Below, one piece after another: positions 35,571 to 43,724 of a stretch of DNA of 64,000 bases. Within the stretch, counting starts at the first letter, position 1. Each line of letters opens with the position of its first letter. Where the stretch lies: NCBI RefSeq assembly GCF_023343835.1, contig NC_064440.1, positions 34,417,537 to 34,481,536 of the forward strand, written 5' to 3'. Both the position numbers and the translations under genes were made by a program. The DNA is from Lagopus muta (taxonomy: Eukaryota > Chordata > Aves > Galliformes > Phasianidae). Under the pieces are notes generated by a model. That model was not told the DNA's origin, searched no databases, and saw only the letters and a list, made by a program, of their open reading frames with translations.

Positions 35571-36547
35571 GTGAGTGCGGGCCGAGGGGGGGGGGACGGG
35601 GACGTGTGGGGATGGACCCCTGGGCTGGGGGGGGACCGGACTGCAGGGGCTCGGGGTGCGAGGGCGACGAGACTTCTTAATTTTCTCACTTCTCCCGGCC
35701 CGGAGAAGGGAGGTTCGGAGCCCCTCGCTTTGACTGAGCCGTTGGAATTCGGCGCTCTGAGGCCGGGGGTCGGTGGCTCTCTATTAATAAATTGGAGCAT
35801 CTGAATCGGGTGTCCGGGCCCGGTGGTTCGCTGCCCGCGTTTCGATTCAGGCTTCGTAATCGTCGGGTGCCTGGAACGGGGCTTCGGAGCCCCTCGGTTC
35901 AGTACAGCCGTTGGAATTCGGGTTCCTGGGGCCGGGGGGTTCTCAGCCCTCGGTGACATCTAAACTCCGGACACGGGGCTTTGGGTCCTGGCCCTAACGG
36001 GGCTCTGTGCTCGGTTGCAGCCGGGGCCCTCCGCGGCGGCCCCAAAGACGATCCCAAAGCGGAGGAGGAAGCGAAGGGCCGCGAGGAGAACTTCTCCATG
36101 GACAGCGACCTCGACTACAGCTCCGACGAGAACGGCCCCGCGCCGGCGGCCCCGCGGGAGGAGGACTGTGGTACCGCGTTGGAGGAAAACCCCCCCAGCG
36201 CCGCCAACGCCGCCGCCAACGCCGCGGCCACGGGGAAGAACCGACGGCGACGGACGGCGTTCACCAGCGAGCAGCTGTTGGAACTGGAGAAGGAGTTCCA
36301 CTGCAAGAAGTACCTCTCGCTGACGGAGCGCTCGCAGATCGCTCACGCCTTGAAGCTGAGCGAGGTGCAGGTGAAGATCTGGTTCCAGAACCGGCGAGCC
36401 AAATGGAAGCGGGTGAAAGCGGGCAACGCCAGCTCCAAGGCGGGGGAGCCCTCGCGGAACCCCAAAATCGTGGTACCCATCCCGGTGCACGTCAGCCGCT
36501 TCGCCATCAGGAGTCAGCACCAGCAGCTGGAGCAGGCGCGGCCCTGA
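35081..36547 (+). CDS. GBX2: GBX2, gastrulation brain homeobox 2
   Basis: Join 35081-35570 and 36021-36547; 338 residues. The N-terminus ([19 protein letters not shown]) and the end (HQQLEQARP) are those of GBX2, not GBX1. Residues 22-28 (FSIDSLI) form an eh1 Groucho-binding motif. Next come [18 protein letters not shown], a Pro-rich region (about 53-88), and an acidic Ser/Asp segment before the homeodomain at 237-296, with W48, F49, Q50 and N51 intact ([12 protein letters not shown]). Family role: nuclear repressor that positions the midbrain-hindbrain boundary against OTX2 and acts in ear and neural crest. The start is fixed by homology and has G at -3. The Pro-rich and Ala/Asn-rich runs differ from the mammalian protein as I remember it. 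Confidence 0.97.
35571..36020. other. GBX2 intron with a diverged tandem duplication
   Basis: A 450-base GC-rich intron. Segments around ttcggagcccctcg and gttggaattcg occur twice, 169 bases apart (35714/35883 and 35741/35910), which suggests an old duplication of about 169 bp. Confidence 0.7.
36021..36547 (+). CDS. GBX2: GBX2 exon 2 coding part with homeobox
   Basis: The acceptor is tgctcggttgcag. The exon encodes the acidic segment, the Ala/Asn run and the homeodomain, then the conserved C-terminus [19 protein letters not shown] before TGA at 36545-36547. Confidence 0.97.
36239..36418 (+). other. GBX2: Homeobox of GBX2 (60 codons)
   Basis: The segment starts [20 protein letters not shown]. 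Helix 3 is [21 protein letters not shown]50 and N51 predict binding to TAATTG/TAATTA-type sites. Confidence 0.97.
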
Positions 36548-37135
36548 GCGCCGCTGGGGGGGCAAAAAGTTGACAAACGGGGTTTTCGCCGGACCCGCAA
36601 TGAAAAGCGAAACGAACGACGGAAGCCAACCCTCCCCCCCACATCCCCCCCCCCCACACATCCCCCCCTCCGAAAAAAAAAATAACAGCCAACAAAGCAA
36701 AACAACCCAAACAAACACCTCCTTGCCTCCCCCCTTAAAATAAATCTAGAAGCGACGCGACCCCACCGGCGACCCACGAGAGATACGGCGGCAGCGAGCG
36801 GCAGAACTGAAGGCGGAACGCCGTACGGAGCGGGGACCGGGACCGCACCGCCCCGCACCGCCCCGGGGGTAACGGCGCTGGGGGAGCCGTCGGTGCGGGG
36901 CCGCCCCTCGCAAAGCCGTTTTGAGAGGGGTAAAAGAGAGAGAGAGAGAGAGAGAGGGGAGGGGGGGGTGGGGGGGAGGAGAACGAACGGACAGACGGAC
37001 GGACAGACGGACACCGAGGAAAGCACGAATTCAAGCGTTGTGGTTTAATTTATTTCGATGTAGCCCGTTTCCTTCTAAGTTATGAAATTTAAGGAGCCAA
37101 CTCCCGTCTTGTGAATAAAAGCCGAGAAAGAAACA
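36548..37135 (+). other. GBX2: GBX2 3' UTR
   Basis: The region follows the stop codon and carries CT/C-rich runs, a (GA)n run at 36935-36957 and an (ACGG/ACAG)n run near 36985-37012. It ends shortly after AATAAA at 37114. The end point is inferred. Confidence 0.6.
37114..37119 (+). terminator. GBX2: Probable GBX2 polyA signal
   Basis: AATAAA within gtgaataaaag lies 567 bases after the stop. An earlier AATAAA at about 36739 is an alternative. Confidence 0.6.
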
Positions 37136-37909
37136 AAAAAGGGACACACGCGCACACACACACGCACAAAATACCCGCACACCTCCCCTCGTGCCTCCCC
37201 CAACCTCACCCTTCGCCCCGGCTCGGGCGCAGCGTGCGGCGGTTGTTGGGTTTTTCGGCTTTTCGCCTTTTCTTTTCGGGTCCTCCCGGAGCGCCGGACG
37301 GAGACGCCTCCCCCTCCACCTCCCTGCGGGGTTCGTTGCGACCTCGGAGGTGGGGGGGAATCGGGTGAGGGGGGGGGATGAGCTTTTATCCCTATTTCGC
37401 CTTTTTTGGGGGGATGGAAAAGAGAGAGGATTTGCTGGGAAAAAAAAAAAGTGAGAAAAAGGGGAAAAAATGAGGAAAAATTAATAAAGCAGCTCGGTGA
37501 GGAGGGAGCACGGGAGAGAAACGGGGTTCTGCGGCGGCGTCGCGCACTTCATTTTATTTTGTTGTGTTGTGTTTTGTTTTGTTTTCCTATTTTTTCCCTT
37601 TTTTTAACGGGACGGCCGCAGCACTTCGCTTCTTTCCCTTCATTTTGGGATCGTTCCCGTGCGGGGTCGGGACACGCGTGAGATCCCCTCGTGGGTCCCC
37701 TGCTCTCTTCCTTTCAATTCATTCCGTACGGTCGTTGTTACCGAGAATGGACGGAAGGGAATCGCGGGCCCCCCCCCCCGGGGGTGTGGGGGCACTTTGG
37801 GCAGCGGTGAGGGGATTGAGGGGGGGGGGGGGGTCCCTTCGCATGGGAGCGGGGCTGGGGGCGGAGGGGCAGCCCCGGGCCGGGCCGGGGGAGGTAGGAG
37901 ATAAACAAC

Positions 37910-38345
37910 GCGGGGCTGATGGCTGTCATCATCGCCATCATCGCGGTTTCATTTGGCTGCCTAATGAGTCAGAGCGCGGGCAGAGAGAAAAATTGTCAAT
38001 CGCCCGGGCTCTAATGAATTTTTTTGCAAATTGTAATCAAGCCAGGCCGTCTCAGCTCGCTGATTAATGAGACCCAGGAGGCCCGGCCAGCACCTCGGCT
38101 TTTTATTCCATCCCGTCCTCCCCGCACTAAATTAACAGCAACTTGTCTGAGCTTCAAATTAACTCCCAATGATTAATTCTGATGGGGGGGTCTGAAGAAT
38201 AGCTCGTCCTAATAGGCGCTGGCCTCTGATGCTGTTTGAAATTAATACACTTCCCCTTTGGCTGCCGGCTTTAATCCAAGGTTGGGCTTTGACATCACTC
38301 TATTTGTTGTTCCAATAAATTCCTCTCGCATCTGCAGATCAAATA
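37910..38345. promoter_or_regulatory. Candidate GBX2 downstream enhancer
   Basis: An AT-rich block starting about 0.8 kb after the GBX2 polyA signal. It has an octamer-like TTTGCAAAT (38023-38031) and many TAAT/ATTA cores (ctgattaatgagaccc; cactaaattaacagc; aatgattaattctg; tgaaattaatacac). It is repeat-free. Confidence 0.4.
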
Positions 38346-38700
38346 ATTGTGCCGTGCGGGGAGCGCTGCCCCACGGCCCCGATACAGAGGGAAGGAGAGC
38401 TGCTGCCCCGAGAGCAGGGCTGTAGGACCCCCCCTATACGTGCCATATTATAGATTTTATATCGTATTTATGCTGCATCCATCAGCAGGAGGATGCCCTC
38501 TCTGCTGTTCTCCCTTAACGAAGCCGTCACTGCTTTTTGCTGCTATCCCCTCCTCTCCTTCCCCAAACCAGGAGGGGGTCCTCAACTCTTTTGGGGTGCC
38601 CGGCTGCCTCCCCTCTTGTGTTTCTTTGCATGGACCTAATTGGTGTTGCTGTTTCAGTTGGGGCTCTGCGCCTTCTGCCTGCCGCCTCGGTGTGCAGGAT

Positions 38701-38719
38701 GGGGGGGGGGGGGGGGGGG
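38701..38719 (+). repeat. Poly-G run
   Basis: Nineteen consecutive G residues. Confidence 0.85.
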
Positions 38720-39699
38720 CCTATCCAGCCTGCAGGAGCCCCCCGGGTGCCCACATGGGGCTGCAGAAGCTGCTGAGGGCATCAGAGCTGAGCAACCCCC
38801 CCTCCATCCCCAGGAGGTACGCAATGTGCCCTATGGGGGATCCCCCTGTGGGGTCAGCTGCCATGAATGGGGCTCAGTCCCATCCACACCCACAACCCTT
38901 TCGGGCCGGCAAGCAGCAGTGGATGCAAAGCACTCCATCTCCCTCGTAAAGCAGCCGGCACCCCAACGTGCCAAAGCAACACCGTATGCAGGAAGACAAC
39001 CTGTATGAATTATAAATTGCCTCGCGAAGCCCGATTGCTGCTCCAAAACACTCAGAACTGTTTGTGCACGGGATGCAGCAGCGCAGAGATGGGGAAATCC
39101 CACCGGGCCCAGGACAAATTCCCTCCTAGAGGTTGGGGTCCTGCAGCCGAGCCCCCATGTCCCCTCCTGCCCCCCGGCCGCCCCTCGCTTGCTCTTTTCT
39201 CCCTCCTGCTACGCCCGGCCCATAGAGAGCCTTAATCTATTTATTTCGAGCCACTTCATCCTCTCTCCAGCTTTTGTCCCGGCCTCAGCCTCCGGCTTTG
39301 TGGCAGGGCCGCTGAGGTTCTCAAAGCCCCTTCCCCTATAGTTTGAGGTCTCCTTGCCTGCCTGAATTACAATGGATAAAACAGGATTACACTGACCCGA
39401 TCCCATCGCGCCCTCCCTCCGGCTCTGCAAAGCCGCTCGCAGAACTTTCCTCCGGCTCTGAGCAGCCCCGTTCGGGCTCAGGAGCTGCACCAAGGGGCTG
39501 CGTTCCTAAAGGACAGGGGGATGGAGAGTTTGTGATGCTCCCATCCCATCAATTAACAGAGCGAAAGGAGAACTCGGGGCTTGGGCTCTTCTGAGCGATG
39601 CTGCGGCTGTGGTCTGATGCCATCTATCAGGATGTTACCACCCCGAATAAGGGCTGATTTTAAAGCACACGGCTATATTCTTTATTTTTCCCACCGATG

Positions 39700-39965
39700 A
39701 ATGAGCTCTGAAGCCCACAACTGCTCTTTCTCCCCCTCCCCAATTATTTTCATATTTCAACATTTCCAAAGCGGCAATAAGTTCCTGCGAAAGAAGGGTA
39801 ATAGGAAGGCTCTCTAAGAGAAATTGTTAATTTGGGATTTATAAAGGACTTTCCTTAATGAATAATAGTTGAGATCGATCTGTCTTCCTGCCTCATTCTG
39901 CAAAGTAACATTTGTAAAGCGAGCTGATCCCAATTACTCCCTCTAATAACTGTCTCCATTCGGTG
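39700..39965. promoter_or_regulatory. Candidate conserved non-coding element
   Basis: A repeat-free AT-rich block with ccaattattttcatatttc, ttgttaatttgggatttat and ccttaatgaataatagttg. It lies 2.6 kb after the GBX2 polyA signal. Confidence 0.35.
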
Positions 39966-40349
39966 AGCGGTCTCCGAGGGACGGTGCAGAAAAGCCCCTC
40001 TCCCATAGTGCTGCCTTATTTGAGGTCTTCCAGGCCCTCATGCCCCGTATTCCCCTTCTCCCTGCGTAGCTCAGCTCTCACACCCAGTGGGAGGGATGCT
40101 CAGTCCTGGGGCTGCACACCCCTGTGGGGCTGCAGGGAGGGATGCTGCAGCCGAGAGTGGGTTTGGCCACGCTCAGAGCCTTCTCCGGCTGCTTTGCCAT
40201 TTCTTCCCTTTCATCTCACCCCACACTTTGGCAAAATAAATACCCCCCCTTTGTAATGCCTCCGAGCGGCCGGAGGGAGCTGAGAAGGGGATGCTCCGGG
40301 TGCTGGAGATGGGGAAAATCCCATCATATTTGTTCACCTGGCATGAACC

Positions 40350-40465
40350 TCGGCACGGCAGCCAATAAATAAATTGGAACCATCTCCAGACCTGATTAGC
40401 TTGCTAATTAAGCTCAGTTACAGGGAAATCGGCAGTCCATCAGCCTGCCCGTTACCAGGTGGATG
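40350..40465. promoter_or_regulatory. Candidate conserved non-coding element, short
   Basis: A compact cluster of TAAT/ATTA cores (cctgattagcttgctaatta) directly upstream of less AT-rich DNA and a CR1 copy. Confidence 0.3.
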
Positions 40466-40599
40466 TGCGGAGCAATAGGTGAGGTGCAGAGGAAGGGCTG
40501 CACCAAAATCTGCTCTCACAGCGCCCAGAGGAGCTCACTCAGATGGGGCAGCTGACAGCCTCTGTGTCCCCATGGGGATGCAGCTACCTGTGCTGGTGC

Positions 40600-40750
40600 A
40601 AAGGAAGGCTCAGGTTGGATATTAGGAAGAATTTCTTCTCAGAAAGAGCCGTGATGTAGTGGCACAGCTGCCCAGGGAGTGGTGATGGATCACCATCCAT
40701 GGGGGTGTTCAGGAACCACGGGGACGTGGCACTGAGGGATGTGGGCAGTG
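40600..40750 (+). repeat. CR1 LINE 3'-region fragment, forward orientation
   Basis: It reads caggttggatattaggaaga then tgcccagggagtggtgatgg, forward CR1 wording. The terminal repeat is missing. Confidence 0.8.
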
Positions 40751-40849
40751 GGCCTGCTCCTCCGATCCCTTTGGCTCTCCTCATCCTCTCTTTGGCCAAC
40801 ACAAGGAGCTTCTCTGGCTTAAAAACAAACAGATCTGGAAATGGAGGAG

Positions 40850-41110
40850 CGCAGATTGGTCAGGGCAGTATGCAAATAAATACGTGCTAATTGCTGGCAG
40901 CAGCGTTGCATGTCAAGTGCAGTTATTGCGGCCACATTTATTGGCCAATTAAGGGCTTTACTGGACATTAGGCGAGATAAATTACTGCCTGGTGGGTTTT
41001 CCAGTCCTATTGCTGATACAAAGTGGTTTGTGGTTTTCCTACGGCACGTCTGGAGGTTTCCCCAGCAGTAATTGCATTTCCCTCGGACGCCATGCAATCC
41101 CTTGCTGGTA
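40850..41110. promoter_or_regulatory. Candidate conserved element with a perfect octamer
   Basis: It contains ATGCAAAT at 40870-40877 (POU/Oct site), followed by cgtgctaattgctggc, ttggccaattaagggc and gcagtaattgcatttcc. It is repeat-free and lies between two CR1 copies. Confidence 0.38.
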
Positions 41111-41137
41111 AATCGTGCAAGCTGTGCACTGCAAAGC

Positions 41138-41285
41138 CACCTTCTGGGGGAAATTCTTCACTCAGAGGGTTGTGAGGCCCCAGCACTGCTGCCCAGAGAG
41201 CTGTGGGTTACCCTGGAGGTGCCCTAGGCCATGGATAGGGCCCCGGGCAGCCTGAGCTGGTGGGGGGCAACATCTGGAGGAAAGT
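41138..41285 (+). repeat. CR1 LINE 3'-region fragment, forward orientation
   Basis: It reads gggggaaattcttcactcag then gcccagagagctgtgggtta, forward CR1 wording. Confidence 0.78.
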
Positions 41286-41343
41286 ACCTCATGGTGAGGA
41301 TCTCTGATTGATTTGAGGCTCCTCTACCTGATTTTATGTGACT

Positions 41344-41655
41344 ACAAGGGCTGCTCTGGAAGTAATGCCTCCCGTTCTATGGTGTCAGCCCACAGCGTCA
41401 GAGGTGGATGCTGGTCGTACAGCAGTAGAGGCTGAACCTTCCCACTGCATCCCACGATGTTTTGTTGCTGTGTGACTGATAGCAGCAGAGGCTGACAGAA
41501 TGGCACCTGACATGGAAATGCACGGGAAGCGAAGGTGTGTCACCGAATTCCTCCATGCAGAAACAAATGGCACCTGCTGGCCACCACTGCTTGATGGAGG
41601 CCAAACAGTGGATATTGATGCGGTGAGGCGGTGGGTGGTGCGTGGCCAAAAATGA
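41344..41655 (+). mobile_element. Mariner-family DNA transposon, 5' fragment (Galluhop/Mariner1-like)
   Basis: The stretch begins with a terminal-repeat-like sequence (aagggctgctctggaagtaa, then tgcctcccgttctatgg). It continues into a decayed transposase N-terminus that reads RRCVTEFLHAE and later QTVDIDAVRRWVVR, wording I associate with the chicken mariner family. It breaks off at about 41655 with no catalytic DDE/D region and no second terminal repeat, so it is dead. Confidence 0.75.
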
Positions 41656-41869
41656 GTAAGAAACAGCACAACAGACAAGGGGATGGTTTTAAATGAGAGC
41701 TAACAGCATGCAGTACCTCCGATGTAGGAGTCTTTGGGCTCCGGAACAGGTTTCTTGAGTGACTGCTCCCAGGATCCATCAAAGCAAAGCCTTTGTAGGC
41801 ATGGGTGGAAACACACAGCAAGGCCTTATGGCAGTCTGGTCCCCACAGTAATTACTGCTTTGTTCTTTG

Positions 41870-41927
41870 AAAAAAAAAAAGAGAGAGAAAAAAAAAGAAA
41901 AAGAAAAAAAGAAAAAAAAAGGGGGGG
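41870..41927 (+). repeat. Poly-A / (GAAA)n tract followed by G7
   Basis: An almost pure purine run of 58 bases ending in seven G. No retrogene is attached on the upstream side. Confidence 0.85.
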
Positions 41928-42129
41928 TCCCCCTGCTCCTATTAATGGAGGCAATAGTTTACCTTCAAAATCTCTTTCCGACCTCTGTTGCCTTCTAGTA
42001 GAATATTTCCTTTTCTTCTCAGGCATCTGTGAATGCCACCAGCTGAGAATGTTCCAGGGGTGCGTGAGGGTGGGTTTGGGGTAGGTGAGAAATGAAATGA
42101 AAGAGCTGTAATGCTGCTCAGCATCCCCT

Positions 42130-42148
42130 CCCCCCCCCCCCCCCCCCC
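42130..42148 (+). repeat. Poly-C run
   Basis: Nineteen consecutive C residues. Confidence 0.85.
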
Positions 42149-42636
42149 TCCAGTGCCTGCATCTCCTGCGGGCAGCCGTGTCCCAGGAGGTGGTTAGCAG
42201 GAACAGGCAGCCATGCCCATCACCAAATGAAACACTGCACCCCTTACAAGGGGAGGACTGGTGATGGCTGAGAGAAGTGGCTCCACAGCTTTGCACACTG
42301 AGGAATCCAAAATTCCAAGTCCTTTCATTGAAAGGTAGAATGCAAAAAGCACCCACCTCCTGCTTGGGTGATGGTTTGACACATGATGGGGTTAAACATG
42401 GTGGAAAACCTCACAAGAACAAAGCAGGACAGTTGCTGCATGACAGAACAGTGATGTAGACCCAAAATACACAGAGAAGGGAAAAAAAAACCCAAACCAC
42501 AAGCCGTCCTGCTGTTTTTCATCCCACCACTGCTGGTGTGGCCTCCTAGGAGCACTGAGAATTAAAAAGCAGGAAAGAGGAAACCTCACCAAACCCCAGT
42601 CAGACCCCCCGTGTTGGTCATTGGATTAGGAGAAGG

Positions 42637-42845
42637 TCATAGAATCACAAAACCATTCACCTTGCCCAACCCCAACCATGCCTACATCCCTCACTGTTAC
42701 CAAACACCTCCAGGAACGGTGATTCCACCACTCCATGGGCAGCTGTGCCACTGCAGCACTGCTCCTGCTGAGATATCCCCTAATATCCAACCTGGAATGT
42801 TCCCCATCTGCTCCTCTCCACGGTTTATTCCATAGCTGCCACATC
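42637..42845 (-). repeat. CR1 LINE 3'-end fragment
   Basis: It starts catagaatcacaaaaccatt and continues gggcagctgtgccactgcag and taatatccaacctgga, the subfamily also seen at 8859. Confidence 0.85.
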
Positions 42846-43239
42846 CCCCTCTTTACATCTCATCTAGAAGGAATTTCCCCGCTCCTCCAACCTCATTCCT
42901 GAACATCCCCAACTTCTTCACGGCATCCTCACGGATCTTCAGCTCCTCCATTTTTCTTCATCCCCACTGCATGTGAAGCCACCTCTTTTATCCCATTAAT
43001 GGGCTGAAGAAGAAAAGACTGGATGTTACTCGCTATTCCCTCCGTCCCAGAGCAGCTCTGGTCACAGCCTTCTTGCACAAGGGCTGTTATAGAGCACCCT
43101 TCGGGCCTGCTGAGATTCCCTGCATCTCCTCTCATGGTGCACGGGCAGAGATCTTTGCAAATGTAAATAAAAGTCAACCGGTTGCCCTTGGCTCGGCGCT
43201 CACGGAATCGTAATGGAGAGCCGTGATTTTCCTTCAAAG

Positions 43240-43660
43240 AAGTGATTAGACCATACCATACCATGACCTTAAAGATGCTTTATTATTCTTATTTTAAATG
43301 ATCATTTCAACCAATTTAGCAGATACAGATGTAACCGTTACTGGCCTAATTCCTTGGATCTCCTCCAGAGACTCTTAAAGCCGAGGTGCAACGTTTACTG
43401 CTCTCCCCTCCTCGGGGAGAAGGGCTGTTTTTAATGAAAGCCCACGTATTTTTGCTGGGAGATCTGTCACTTAGTTCATAAGCGCTTTCAGAACTCTTAG
43501 ATATACACCATTACAGTCCGGTGACTTATTGCTTTTTAATTTATCAATTTGCACCATTCCCAGCTCTTCTGACATCCCAGGTCTCGGATCATACTTCATC
43601 TTTATTGCTGGCGAGGAGTGACAGTATCTCATCATTAATACTGGTGGAGCAGGGCTGGGG
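43240..43660 (-). mobile_element. Old LINE relic (CR1/L3-like), reverse transcriptase fingers/palm
   Basis: Read on the minus strand, the stretch near 43480-43560 gives KLKSNKSPDCNGVYLRVLKAL, close to the LINE motif KSPGPDGI-x-PRVLKEL. About 100-150 bases further on comes a decayed match to the next motif (IRPVTVTSVSAKLVEMII, from a GNYRPVxLTS-type block). The order and spacing fit one reverse transcriptase domain of a CR1/L3-class LINE. It is broken by stops and frame changes, so it is a fossil and not a gene. Confidence 0.65.
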
Positions 43661-43718
43661 CAGGTGTCCCTCAATAACACTGCAAAGAACAGAGCTGTGA
43701 CGAACAAGTTTTCTTGTC

Positions 43719-43724
43719 TTTATT
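43719..43724 (-). terminator. AGAP1: Probable distal AGAP1 polyA signal
   Basis: AATAAA on the minus strand (TTTATT on the plus strand), followed downstream by a T/GT-rich stretch (tgttctttgcagtgttattg on the minus strand). It would end a 3' UTR of about 7.2 kb. Confidence 0.45.

Larger units (their letters stand above)
30100..37900. other. Large CpG-island domain around GBX2
   Basis: CG dinucleotides are frequent across almost 8 kb, against their near absence in the flanking DNA. Wide CpG domains of this kind are typical of developmental transcription factor genes under Polycomb control. That regulatory reading is inference. Edges are approximate. Confidence 0.7.
37136..43230. other. GBX2-AGAP1 intergenic region
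   Basis: The CpG domain fades by about 37.9 kb. Several AT-rich candidate enhancers follow (37910, 39700, 40360, 40850), then CR1 fragments, a mariner fragment and an A/G homopolymer tract. No gene was recognised. Confidence 0.6.

Noticed and set aside
34634-35959. 441-codon minus-strand ORF opposite GBX2 exon 1
   Set aside because: It is antisense to the GBX2 coding frame in very GC-rich DNA where stop codons are rare. The Arg/Gly/Pro-rich product has no domain and mirrors GBX2 codons.
35081-36547. Calling the homeobox gene GBX1
   Set aside because: The N-terminal MSAAF...MMMQRPLG sequence and the C-terminal VSRFAIRS...LEQARP are GBX2. GBX1 has a different N-terminus and ends GARP after VNRFAVRS.
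35960-36718. 252-codon minus-strand ORF opposite the GBX2 homeobox
   Set aside because: It is a shadow of GBX2 exon 2: GC-rich antisense with no recognisable domain.
42130-42148. CRISPR-like or phage-like structure
   Set aside because: No spaced direct repeats occur anywhere. The window is vertebrate DNA, and the runs are simple homopolymers.
43471-43707. 78-codon minus-strand ORF as a small gene
   Set aside because: Its recognisable part is the reverse transcriptase motif of a fossil LINE; the frame breaks before the next motif.
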